This document shows, piece after piece, positions 37,400-45,921 of a stretch of DNA of 64,000 bases (position 1 is its first letter; the number at the start of each line of letters is the position of its first letter). The position numbers and the translations under genes were made by a program. Source of the DNA: Prosthecobacter dejongeii (GTDB lineage Bacteria; Verrucomicrobiota; Verrucomicrobiia; Verrucomicrobiales; Verrucomicrobiaceae); assembly GCF_014203045.1 (NCBI RefSeq), contig NZ_JACHIF010000002.1, positions 186,001 through 250,000 on the forward strand, written 5' to 3'. A model generated the notes under the pieces. That model saw nothing but the letters and a program-made list of their open reading frames with translations, made no database searches and was not told where the DNA came from.

Positions 37400-37641
37400 A
37401 TCCTGAATTTGTTACCCTTCATGCCTTGCTGCGTCAGCGGCTGGAAACCATCGCCGATCATTCTTTTCGGGACCGAGATCCGGCGGCTCATTTAGCAGCA
37501 TTGCAGCACGTGTCCGAGGCCCTGAGCGCTGAGCATGCTCGATTAAAGTCGCAGCTTTCGGCGCGTCTGAATCACTTCCTCTCCCAGTCCAGCTTTACCA
37601 AGGCCCTCGATTACCTGGAAGGTAAGGGCGAGGGACACTGA
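37396..37641 (+). CDS. Small helical protein coupled to the btub operon
   Basis: An 81-residue protein I do not recognise. Its GTG start overlaps the bklc stop in a GTGA, so it is probably translated by coupled reinitiation. The sequence is almost all predicted helix: LHALLRQRLETIADHSFRD, then AAHLAALQHVSEALSAEHARLKSQLSARLNHFL, and a third short helix, with many Ala, Leu, His and Arg and no membrane segment or Cys. Heptad-like spacing of Leu/Ala suggests a helical hairpin or coiled coil. As the fourth gene of the operon it is a candidate Btub or Bklc partner (inference). Confidence 0.75.
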   Translation: MNPEFVTLHALLRQRLETIADHSFRDRDPAAHLAALQHVSEALSAEHARLKSQLSARLNHFLSQSSFTKALDYLEGKGEGH

Positions 37642-37711
37642 GATCAAAGTGATGGAATAGGTGGCGTTCGACATCGGGCCAGTCCTGGTATAAGAATTGG
37701 CTACCCTCCTC

Positions 37712-38302
37712 ATGCTCGAAATTCCTGATTACCCTTTTCGCGCCTACATCTTTGATTGTGACGGCACCCTGGTGGACTCCATGCCAAAGCATTACGAAGC
37801 TTGGCTGGCCTCTCTGAAGCTGCATGGTGCCCCCTTCGACTTCACCGAAGAATTTTTCTACGCCCGTGCAGGTGTGCGTGAGCAAGATGTGGTGATGGAA
37901 CTGAATGAGAAGTATGACAGCGCCATTGATCCAGATGCTGTGGCTGAATCCAAGGTGGAGATGTTTTTGAAGATCATCCCGCAGATGGAGGCGATCAAAC
38001 CGGTGGCGGATTTTGCACGTTCGCTGGAAGGCAAGTTTCCAATGGCTGTGGCCTCAGGCAGCGAAGAAATCATCGTGCGCGGCTGCTTGGCGGCCAGCGG
38101 TTTGCTGCACCTGTTCCCGGTCATCGTGACGCCTGCGTATGTGAAGCGGGGCAAACCTGCGCCGGATATGTTCCTGCTCGCGGCTGAGAAGCTGGGGGTT
38201 GATCCCAAGGAATGCCTGGTGCTGGAAGATGGTCAGGCGGGCATCGTGGCGGCTGAGGCGGCTGGCATGCAGTGGGCCTTTGTGCCGCGCACGCTGCGCT
38301 GA
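37712..38302 (+). CDS. HAD-superfamily phosphatase, beta-phosphoglucomutase-like
   Basis: 196 residues from the ATG. HAD motif I (DCDGTLVDS, nucleophile Asp15), motif II (AVASGSEE), the conserved KRGKPAPDMFLLAAEKLG and motif IV (VLEDGQAGIVAAEAAGM) are complete. The cap helices follow motif I (type C1). Relatives act as phosphatases on sugar phosphates or as beta-phosphoglucomutase. It is 70 bases after the 81-residue gene, and might be read through from the tubulin operon, but its role is probably separate. Confidence 0.85.
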   Translation: MLEIPDYPFRAYIFDCDGTLVDSMPKHYEAWLASLKLHGAPFDFTEEFFYARAGVREQDVVMELNEKYDSAIDPDAVAESKVEMFLKIIPQMEAIKPVADFARSLEGKFPMAVASGSEEIIVRGCLAASGLLHLFPVIVTPAYVKRGKPAPDMFLLAAEKLGVDPKECLVLEDGQAGIVAAEAAGMQWAFVPRTLR

Positions 38303-38303
38303 A

Positions 38304-39137
38304 TCACCGGCGCTGACGTGCCGCCTCAAACAGCATGACGGCTCCGGCTGCGGCGACGTTGAGCGATTCCACCCCTGCGTGCATGGGGATACGAAGGCGT
38401 ACGTCGCACTGCTGCATCAGTTCTGGGGCCACACCGCGCCCTTCATTGCCTAACAATAAAAGTGTGGGCTGCTGCCAATTGTAGTCGGTGTAATCCATTT
38501 CGCCCTCACCCGCGGCGGCGACGATTTGGAATCCCTGGTTTGCCTGCAAAGCTTGAAGATCTGCGGGGCTTGCATTTTCCAGCAGGGGTAAGCGGAAGGC
38601 TGAGCCCATGGAGCTGCGCAAGACTTTAGGCGAGAAAGCATCCGCACTGCCTTTCAGCGAGACGATGCCGCCGACCCCAGCGGCCTCTGCTGTGCGAATG
38701 AGGGTACCTAGATTGCCTGGATCTTGTAGGCGATCCAACCCCAACAATAAGGTGGCGTTTTTTTGCCAGATACCTGTCGCTGGCTGACCTGGACGGCGGG
38801 CGATGAGGATGATACCCTGACTCCGCACGGTGTCACTCATGCCTCGGATGATGTCCGTGGTGGTGGTGAAGTGAGGCACGGAGTTTTGTTCCAGCCGATG
38901 CAAGAGTGTGGCGAGGCGCGGCTCAGATGGGTCAAGGGAATCAGAAAAACAGACTTCAATGGTTAGGTCGGAATTGACGGCTTCCTCGGCTAGGCGCAGG
39001 CCCTCAATGAAGATCAGTCCGGGCTCGCGTCCATCGCGGACACGGCGTGCGTGTTTGATCTTTTCATTGCTGGCACTGGTGATCTGCATACTCATGCGGA
39101 TAGCGCAGCCCCGGCGGTGGGTCCATGAAGAAGTCAT
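38304..39137 (-). CDS. SpoU/TrmH-family RNA 2'-O-methyltransferase
   Basis: 277 residues. The N-terminal L30e-like substrate-binding part begins near QITSASNEKIKHARRVRDGREPGLIFIEG. The C-terminal SPOUT domain has the knot motifs LGLDRLQDPGNLGTLIRTAEAAGV, LLLLGNEGRGV and LRIPMHAGVESLNVAAAGAVMLFE. It methylates a ribose in rRNA or tRNA. GGGAG five bases before supports this start; the internal ATG at 39095 is an alternative. It ends two bases from the HAD gene stop (convergent). Confidence 0.9.
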   Translation of the reverse strand: MTSSWTHRRGCAIRMSMQITSASNEKIKHARRVRDGREPGLIFIEGLRLAEEAVNSDLTIEVCFSDSLDPSEPRLATLLHRLEQNSVPHFTTTTDIIRGMSDTVRSQGIILIARRPGQPATGIWQKNATLLLGLDRLQDPGNLGTLIRTAEAAGVGGIVSLKGSADAFSPKVLRSSMGSAFRLPLLENASPADLQALQANQGFQIVAAAGEGEMDYTDYNWQQPTLLLLGNEGRGVAPELMQQCDVRLRIPMHAGVESLNVAAAGAVMLFEAARQRR

Positions 39138-39211
39138 GGGATCTCCCGGGTAAAAAGAGAGCCAGCCTCCCGCGATCTGCGAAAGACTGGCTCCTGGTTT
39201 CCGGGGGGGAT

Positions 39212-39604
39212 TTATGCCTTCAACAGTCCGGCAAAGGCACGGCGGCCAGCGAAGAGCAGGTAGGCGGAAAGAGCGGTGATGAGCAGCACCGGAGGTTCAA
39301 ACAGACCCGCGCCCTTGGTCAGGAAGACATGGAAGGCCAGAATGTTCACCACGATGGGGCCGAGGATGAGCAGGCCAAGGTTGCGCGTTTTCGGCAAGGC
39401 CACGAGAAGACCTCCCGTGATCTCCAGCACCTTCACAAAGGCAAGGTAACCTGTGGGGAAGAGTGCGGCCATGAAGAGCTTATGTGGAGCATCCGGAGGG
39501 GAGGGATCCGCTGGCATGGGGATGAAGTTGAAGAAGAAGTTCAGGCCAAAGGTGACAAACAGAAGGCCTAGGAGGGCCCCGGCGGCGGTAGGTGCGTGTT
39601 TCAT
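39212..39604 (-). CDS. DoxX-like membrane protein
   Basis: 130 residues with four transmembrane helices and the DoxX-type pattern GYLAFVKVLEITGGLLVALPKTRNLGLLILGPIVVNILAFHVF. DoxX-family members include thiosulfate-quinone oxidoreductase subunits and many unassigned membrane proteins. The internal ATG (MKHAPTAAG) is used because it removes a polar stretch ahead of the first helix. Substrate unknown. Confidence 0.75.
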   Translation of the reverse strand: MKHAPTAAGALLGLLFVTFGLNFFFNFIPMPADPSPPDAPHKLFMAALFPTGYLAFVKVLEITGGLLVALPKTRNLGLLILGPIVVNILAFHVFLTKGAGLFEPPVLLITALSAYLLFAGRRAFAGLLKA

Positions 39605-39813
39605 AGCGGTGAGGTTTTGAGTTATAGGTTGCTTGGATTCGTGTCGTTGTTGACGCTCCATCTCTCGCGGTGGCCCCTGCATCTCTCCAATGCAGCCTCC
39701 TTAGTCTCAGCATGACAGCGGGGCATAGCGGCGGAGTTTTGTGGCTCATCGTCACACACAACTTAAATCAGGTCTTGCGAGACGGGCGCAGGGGCGCATA
39801 CTTCGCCCTCCCG

Positions 39814-40863
39814 ATGTTAGACAAAGTCAAAGTTGCCGTCCTTGGTGCGAGTGGTTATTCAGGCATTGAACTGCTGAAGCTGCTGCTGCGCCATCCTCAT
39901 GCCGAGCTGGTCGCGGTTACCTCCCGCACGCTCGCGGGTAAAACGCTTTCGGCTGAGTTCCCCCGCTTCCGCCAAGTGGGCGTGGCGGATACGCTGACTT
40001 TCACGAATCCCGATGTCGCCACGCTGAAGGAAAGTGGTGCCCAGATCGCCTTTCTTGCCCTGCCTCATGGAGTCTCCGTGGAGTATGCCAAACCGCTACT
40101 GGAAGCGGGCATCAAGGTCATTGACCTGAGTGCTGATTTCCGTCTGCGCAGTGCGGAGGTTTATAAAGAATTTTATGCTCATGAACATCCCGCACCTGAG
40201 CTGCTGGATGAGGCGGTGTATGCCCTGCCTGAAGTGCGTGCGGAAGAGATCCAAAAGGCCCGTCTCATCGCCTGCCCGGGCTGCTACCCGACGAGCATCT
40301 TGCTGCCGCTGATCCCCCTGTTGAAGGCTGGGCTATTGGCGGAAGATCCGCTGGCCGTTTCCAGCATGAGCGGGGCCAGTGGGGCGGGGCGGAATGCCAG
40401 TATCCCGCTGCTGTTTTGTGAGATCCAAAACAGCCTGCGCAGCTACAGCGTGCCACAGCATCGCCATTTGAGCGAAGTGGGGCAGGAGCTGGAGATCGCG
40501 GCGGGACGTCCGGTGAGGTTGTCCTTTGTGCCGCACCTGGTGCCTGTCTTTGCAGGCATCTGCACCACCATTTTTGCCACGCCGAAACCGGGTGTGACGA
40601 TTGAGCAAGTGGAGGCTGTGTTGAAAGAAGCCTATGCGGGCCAGACCTTCATCCGGCTACTGGGCAAAAACCAGAGCCCGGATACCAAGCATGTGATGGG
40701 GACGAACTTTGTGGACATCGGCTGGGCCATGGACACACGGGCGGGCCGCCTGATTTTGATGAGTGCCGAGGATAACATCGGCAAAGGCGCCTCCAGCCAG
40801 GCGGTGCAGAACATGAACCTTGTGTGTGGCTTTGACCCTGCTGCAGGACTTTTGAGTGTATGA
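39814..40863 (+). CDS. argC: N-acetyl-gamma-glutamyl-phosphate reductase
   Basis: Third step of arginine biosynthesis: NADPH reduction of N-acetylglutamyl phosphate. 349 residues from the ATG that gives the Rossmann motif VAVLGASGYSGIELLKLL; catalytic Cys157 in CPGCYPT; SGASGAGRNAS and HRHLSEVGQE typical. Its stop overlaps the argJ start (ATGA), so the two are translationally coupled. An in-frame extension upstream to 39670 has no ArgC-like sequence and is rejected. Confidence 0.97.
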   Translation: MLDKVKVAVLGASGYSGIELLKLLLRHPHAELVAVTSRTLAGKTLSAEFPRFRQVGVADTLTFTNPDVATLKESGAQIAFLALPHGVSVEYAKPLLEAGIKVIDLSADFRLRSAEVYKEFYAHEHPAPELLDEAVYALPEVRAEEIQKARLIACPGCYPTSILLPLIPLLKAGLLAEDPLAVSSMSGASGAGRNASIPLLFCEIQNSLRSYSVPQHRHLSEVGQELEIAAGRPVRLSFVPHLVPVFAGICTTIFATPKPGVTIEQVEAVLKEAYAGQTFIRLLGKNQSPDTKHVMGTNFVDIGWAMDTRAGRLILMSAEDNIGKGASSQAVQNMNLVCGFDPAAGLLSV

Positions 40864-42149
40864 GTGACGATTTCTTTGATCCCTTCCGCGAGGTGCGGGT
40901 GCCATTTACAATCATTGACGGTGGGGTGACGGCTGCGCGCGGATTCCGTGCGGGAGCCATCTCCTGCGGGATCAAAAATCCAGAGGCAACCCGACTGGAC
41001 CTGATGCTGCTGGCCTCCGATGGGCCTACGGTGACGGATGCGGTCTTCACCACGAATAAAGTTCGTGCGGCCTGCGTGCGTGTCTCCCAGCAGCACATCA
41101 AGGACAGCGACGTGCGTGCCATCATTGCCAACAGTGGCAATGCCAATGCCTGCACTGGACCTCAGGGTATCCAGGATGCGAAGGCCATGTGCAAAGCTAC
41201 GGCCGAGGCACTGGGCATCCGCATGCGTCAGGTGCAGGTGTGTTCCACCGGCATCATCGGCATGAACATGCCCATCCAGCGCATCACGCCCCGGGTGAAA
41301 GAACTGGCAGAAAAACTCACGCCCACAGGGTCTGATGATGCTTCACGCGCCATCATGACCAGCGATACGAAGCCGAAGAGTTACTCCATCGAAGTGCCCT
41401 GCGGGGACGGCAGTTTCCGCATTGGTGGTATTGCCAAAGGTGCGGGCATGATCTGCCCGAACATGGCGACCATGCTGTGCTTCATCACGACCGATGCGAA
41501 GATCTCTCCTGATGAACTGAAGCGGGCGATGCGCAGCGCGGTGGATCAGTCGTTCAACTGCATCACCATTGATGGCGATACGAGCACGAACGATACCGTC
41601 ATTGTGATGAGCAATGGCATGGCCGAGTGCCCACCGATCAAGAAAGGCAGTGACGAGGCGAAGATCTTTCGCTGTGCGCTGCACAAAGTGATGCTGGAAC
41701 TGGCGAAGATGATCGTGAGCGATGGGGAACGCGTGACAAAGTTTGTCGAGATCCGTGTGCGCAATGCCCGCACCCATGCCGATGCCAAGAAGGCGGCAGA
41801 AGCGGTGGCGAAGTCCATGCTGGTGAAGTGCTCCTGGCACGGCAGCGACCCGAACTGGGGACGCGTGATCCATGCCGTAGGGTATTCTGGAGCGCGTCTG
41901 AGGGAGGAGCTCATTGATATCTACTTCGGCGGCCTCATTGCCTGCAAAGGTGGCCTAACCACGAATACGCCCGTGAGTGAATTGGAGAAAGTGGTGAAGG
42001 AACCGCGTTTTTCGGTGACGATTGATCTCAATCAAGGCACGGCCAATCACATCGTTTACACGAGTGATCTGTCTGAGGAGTATGTGGACTTTAACAGCAG
42101 TGAGTACTCAGCGGCGATTCATGCGAAGCGCCAAAAGGGTCTTGCGTGA
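40860..42149 (+). CDS. argJ: Glutamate N-acetyltransferase/amino-acid acetyltransferase
   Basis: 429 residues. A bifunctional or monofunctional ornithine acetyltransferase that recycles the acetyl group in arginine synthesis. The self-cleavage site is KGAGMICPNMATML, where Thr204 becomes the N-terminal nucleophile of the beta subunit after Ala203. Cys replaces the usual Ala in the MIAPNMATML motif. Other conserved parts: NSGNANACTGPQG, CSTGIIG and DPNWGRVIHAVGYSG. It is the last gene before the palindrome block, with no terminator seen. Confidence 0.97.
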   Translation: MSDDFFDPFREVRVPFTIIDGGVTAARGFRAGAISCGIKNPEATRLDLMLLASDGPTVTDAVFTTNKVRAACVRVSQQHIKDSDVRAIIANSGNANACTGPQGIQDAKAMCKATAEALGIRMRQVQVCSTGIIGMNMPIQRITPRVKELAEKLTPTGSDDASRAIMTSDTKPKSYSIEVPCGDGSFRIGGIAKGAGMICPNMATMLCFITTDAKISPDELKRAMRSAVDQSFNCITIDGDTSTNDTVIVMSNGMAECPPIKKGSDEAKIFRCALHKVMLELAKMIVSDGERVTKFVEIRVRNARTHADAKKAAEAVAKSMLVKCSWHGSDPNWGRVIHAVGYSGARLREELIDIYFGGLIACKGGLTTNTPVSELEKVVKEPRFSVTIDLNQGTANHIVYTSDLSEEYVDFNSSEYSAAIHAKRQKGLA

Positions 42150-42152
42150 GGT

Positions 42153-43235
42153 TAGGGGCCGCGAGGGACATTCGATGACGGACGCAACCCCGTTGGGGTT
42201 GGTGCGGGCGAGGTGTGGATTATTCGTGCCCCAGGGTTGTTCCAACCCTGGGCTCAATGACGCAAGCCCTTTGGGCTTGGGGGGGAGGTTGGCCGTGATG
42301 AGCTGCCGTGCGGGGTGGCGGCGGTCCGAGAAGGATCCTCGATGGCGGATGCAACCCGTTGTTGTGAAAGGATGCCGGATGTGAGTAATGGCGGTTTTGC
42401 CGTCAGGTCCATGAAGCCCAAAGGGCTTTTGTCTTTCAGCCCAGGGTTGGAACAACCCTGGGGTAGGTGGATGAGATGAAAAGATGAATGGTGAACCTCA
42501 AAGAGGTTTCGTCCTGGGAGGGGCCACGGCAGATATTCGATGGAGGACGCAACCCCGTTGGGGTTGGTCGTGGGATGAGGATGTGGCGTGTTCTGCCCCA
42601 GGGTTCTTCGAACCCTGGGCTAACGACGTAAGCCCTTTGGGCTTAGGGACAAATTGCCGCGACGGGGCAATTGAGGAGGTTGTTCGATCACCGCGTTAAT
42701 CCATCCTTGGGCTAGGGAAATAAGGTGAGACTTAGAGGTGGGGCTTTTTGGCCACCAGGTTTTGGAAGCCCAAAGGGCTTTTGTCTTTCAGCCTAGGGTT
42801 GGAACAACCTTGGGGTAGGCGGATGACACGAACAGGTGAGGGGGGGAACCTCAACGAGGTTCTGTCCGGGGGTGGGGCAGATCTTCGGCGATGGACGCAA
42901 CCCCGTTGGGGTTGATCGCGGAGGCGGCGAGATGGCGTCTTGTGCCCCAGGGTTGTTCCAACCCTGACCTCAACTTAGGTTCATCAAGCCCAAAGGGCTT
43001 TTGTCTTTCAGCCCAGGGTTCGCAGAACCCTGGGGTCGGTGGACGACATGAATAGGTTCAGGGTGAACCTCAACGAGGTTCTGTCCAGGATTGGGGCCGC
43101 GGCAGATATTCGACGGAGGACGCAACCCCGTTGGAGTTGGGTGTGGTGCGGGCGAGGTGTCGGGTTATTCGTGACTCAGGGTTCTTCGAACCCTGGGCTC
43201 ATTCCATAAGCCCTTTGGGCTTGGGGAGCAGACAT
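42153..43235 (+). repeat. Palindrome block 1 (RAYT-associated repeats)
   Basis: About 1.08 kb of nested palindromes with no credible gene. Four motif families recur. A: CAACCCCGTTGGGGTTG at 42185, 42550, 42898 and 43123. B: CCCAGGGTT-AACCCTGGG around 42229, 42440, 42597, 42793, 42948, 43012 and 43176. C: AAGCCCTTTGGGCTT near 42262, 42414, 42630, 42768, 42988 and 43208. D: AACCTCAACGAGGTT at 42494, 42847 and 43066. The order D-A-B-C-linker-C'-B' repeats with a period of about 350 bases; the last full unit is shortened. It begins right after the argJ stop. Confidence 0.9.
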
Positions 43236-43357
43236 TGGCGCCGGCGAAAGGTGTTTTCGCCATCCGGTGAGGCTCATTTTTTGCGCTTGTGGCAGCACCG
43301 ATGAGATCGTGAAAGTTAGACTTGAGCGTTTTGACCGTCCCCTTCAATCTTTTGGTT

Positions 43358-43813
43358 ATGCCTCAATCGTTAGCGCGAGTTGTCATTCACACTGTTTTTT
43401 CGACGCAGGGTCGTGAGCCTGTTTTTCAGAATACGGCCTTTCGGGATGAGCTGCATGCGTATCTGGGCGGGTGTGCTAAAACGCTCGATTGTCTGCCTCT
43501 TCAGATAGGTGGGGTTGAAGATCATGTGCATCTGCTCACGACGTTGTCGCGGACGATCACCATCGCTGATTTTGTCAAAGAGGTGAAACGTGTTTCAACA
43601 GCCTGGATTCAAACACGAGGCGGTTTGTTCCGGAAGTTTCATTGGCAGGCGGGTTACGGATGTTTTTCCGTTTCGGAATCTAAGGTGCCAGCGGTGATCC
43701 AGTACATTCTAGGGCAGGCAGAACATCATCGGCAGCACACATTCCAGGAGGAGTTACGCAGCATTTTGTCGGCACACGGGCAGGCTTGGGATGAGCGGTA
43801 TGTGTGGGATTGA
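43358..43813 (+). mobile_element. RAYT: REP-associated tyrosine transposase (IS200-like Y1)
   Basis: A 151-residue single-strand HUH transposase. The metal-binding HUH pair is His56-Val-His58 (EDHVHLL) and the catalytic tyrosine is Tyr116 (VIQYILGQAEHH). RAYTs are related to IS200/IS605 TnpA but sit singly among palindromic REP sequences, which they bind and cleave in the studied E. coli case. Palindrome blocks flank it on both sides. The ATG is used; an upstream start would lengthen it by 12 residues. The gene appears intact. Confidence 0.9.
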
Positions 43814-43814
43814 A

Positions 43815-44585
43815 AGGGGCGCGAGGGACATTCGGCGACGGACGCAACCCCGTTGGGGTTGGTCGTGGGGGGCGAGATGTCGGGTTATTCGTGACCCAGG
43901 GTTGTGCGAACCCTGGGCTCAACTTCGTAAGCCCGTTGGGCTTGGGGAAAATAACCGCGATGGGGCAATGTATGAGGTTCTTTGGTCGCCGAGTGAATCT
44001 ATCCTTGGGCTGGGGAAAGGAGATGAGAGATGGACGATGGTGGGGGCTGCCTGGTTCATCAAAGCCCAAAGGGCTTGTGTCTTTCAGCCCAGGGTTGGAA
44101 CAACCCTGGGATTGGCGGACGACATGAAAAGGTGAAGGGAGAACCTCAACGAGGTTTCGTCCGAGGTTGGGGCCAGGACAGATCTTCGGCGATGGACGCA
44201 ACCCCGTGGGGTTGATCGCGGAGGCGGAGGTGCGGCGTGTTGTACCGCAGGGTTCTTCGAACCCTGGGCTCAACTCCGTAAGCCCTTTGGGCTTGGAGGA
44301 AAGGGGCGAATCGTGGGTGACGACGGAGGTTTTTGGCCGTCATGTTCATCAAAGCCCAAAGGGCTTGTGTCTTTCAGCCCAGGGTTGGAACAACCCTGGG
44401 GTAGGCGGATGACACGAACAAGTGAGGGGGGAACCTCAACGAGGTTCCGTCCAGGGGGGCAGGGCAGATCTTCGGCGGAGGAAGTAACCCCGTTGCGGTT
44501 GGGGGCGATGGGTTTTCAAGTTGTTCATGACCCAGGGTTCTGCTGGGCTCAATTCCATAAGCCCTTGGGGCTGCTTCCTGCCAGG
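43815..44585 (+). repeat. Palindrome block 2 (RAYT-associated repeats)
   Basis: About 770 bases between the RAYT stop and the DUF1501 stop. Family A at 43845, 44199 (one base shorter) and 44485 (two changes); family B near 43900, 44089, 44249, 44379 and 44532; family C near 43930, 44064, 44279, 44354 and 44560; family D at 44142 and 44432. The first 45 bases closely match the start of block 1 after argJ (GCGAGGGACATTCG followed by GACGGACGCAACCCC). The last unit is degenerate. No gene is visible. Confidence 0.9.
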
Positions 44586-44586
44586 C

Positions 44587-45888
44587 CTAACCAAAAAGAG
44601 CGGTGATGGGCTGGCCTTTGTCGGCAATGGTGAAGGGGCGCTTGGTGGGGGAGTAGAGCACTTGGTCCAGGGGCAGGCCGAGGGCGTAACCGATGGTGGC
44701 ATTGAGATCAGGCGGGGAGACTTTGTTTTCGGTGACTTCGATGCCTTTGTCCGTTTTGCCATAGGTCTGGCCGCCCTGCACGCCGCCGCCCCAAAGGACG
44801 GAGCTGAAAGCTTTGGGGTAGTGGTCGCGACCGGCGTTTTGATTGATGTCAGGAGTGCGGCCAAATTCGCTGGTGAGGACGACGAGAGTGTCCTGGAGGA
44901 GGCCGCGACGCTCAAGGTCACCCAGGAGAGCACCGAGGGCTTTGTCCAATTCGGCGATCTTTTCCGGCAAGCGGGCGTGGAGGTCGTTATGCATGTCCCA
45001 GCCACCGCTTGTGACTTCGATGAAGCGCACTCCGTGCTCGACGAGACGGCGGGCGAGAAGGCAGCCTTGGCCAAAAGTGGACTCGCCGTATTCGCTTTGC
45101 AGTTCTGCGGATTCCTGGCTGAGATCGAAGGCGGTGAGGTCTGCGCTTTTCATGACGCGGACGGCGTCTTTATAGACGTCGCTGTAGGCGCGGACGGCGC
45201 TGTGAGAGTAGGTCTTTTCAAAACCGGCATTGAGCTTGGCTGACAGGCCGAGACGGTAGTCGAGATCCGACTCGTCGAGGCTGGCCATGCGCTTGCTGTG
45301 CTGGAGGCCGGTGCTGGGATTGTTCAGCAGCAAGGGCTGGAAGGAGGCCTCGAAGAAACCTCCACCTGGGTGTTTGCTATCATTGGAAATGACGACGGTG
45401 CCTGGCAGGTCTGGATTGCCCTTGCCCTGAAATTTTTGCAGCCAAGCGCCCATGGTGGGGTGGCGGGTGGCACCGCGCATGGTGTAGCCGGTGTGCTGAT
45501 AGTAGTTCCCCTGTTCATGGGCACCCTGTGTGCTGGAGAGGCTATTGATGATGACGCCATGATGCATGTGTTTGGCCACGGTGGGCAGCCCTTCACCGAT
45601 CTGGACGCCATCCGCACTGGTGGGGATGCATTTGGTATCGCCCATGGTGGCAGCCCCTGGGCTGACGCCGAAGGTATCGAGATGGGTCATGCCACCTGCC
45701 ATGTAGAGGTAGATGACGTTTCTGGCGGTGGCCACTTGTCGGGCCTTAGAACTGCCCTCAAAGGCAACGGCCTGCGCCTGGCCGCGCATGAGCGGAGACA
45801 TGACGGAGACGCCCAGGCAGGTCTTGGCGATGTTCATGACAAAGTCACGACGCGTAGGCTCATCGGCACGGAGAAAGGAAGAATTCAT
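44587..45888 (-). CDS. DUF1501 exported protein
   Basis: 433 residues. The N terminus has a Tat-like TRRDFVMNIAKTCLG motif. The body has the alkaline-phosphatase-fold features of DUF1501: VIYLYMAGGMTHLDTFG, LVEHGVRFIEVTSGGWDMHNDLHAR, and VVLTSEFGRTPDINQNAGRDHYPKAFSSVLWGGGV. DUF1501 proteins are very common in Planctomycetes and Verrucomicrobiota and nearly always lie beside DUF1549/DUF1553 genes, as here. They are thought to act in periplasmic polymer degradation, without a proven reaction. Confidence 0.88.
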   Translation of the reverse strand: MNSSFLRADEPTRRDFVMNIAKTCLGVSVMSPLMRGQAQAVAFEGSSKARQVATARNVIYLYMAGGMTHLDTFGVSPGAATMGDTKCIPTSADGVQIGEGLPTVAKHMHHGVIINSLSSTQGAHEQGNYYQHTGYTMRGATRHPTMGAWLQKFQGKGNPDLPGTVVISNDSKHPGGGFFEASFQPLLLNNPSTGLQHSKRMASLDESDLDYRLGLSAKLNAGFEKTYSHSAVRAYSDVYKDAVRVMKSADLTAFDLSQESAELQSEYGESTFGQGCLLARRLVEHGVRFIEVTSGGWDMHNDLHARLPEKIAELDKALGALLGDLERRGLLQDTLVVLTSEFGRTPDINQNAGRDHYPKAFSSVLWGGGVQGGQTYGKTDKGIEVTENKVSPPDLNATIGYALGLPLDQVLYSPTKRPFTIADKGQPITALFG

Positions 45889-45921
45889 AACGAGAAAGGG
45901 CTAGGGGATGGAAGAAGTCTC

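Noticed and set aside
42153-44585. Possible CRISPR array
   Set aside because: Repeats are palindromic families of different spacing in a nested order, without equal unique spacers or cas genes; a RAYT sits in the middle.
42022-44606. Several 60-120 codon frames within the palindrome blocks, with recurring peptides such as PKGLCLSAQGWNNPG
   Set aside because: They are translations of the repeats in various frames and on both strands, change frame between units and contain no domain.
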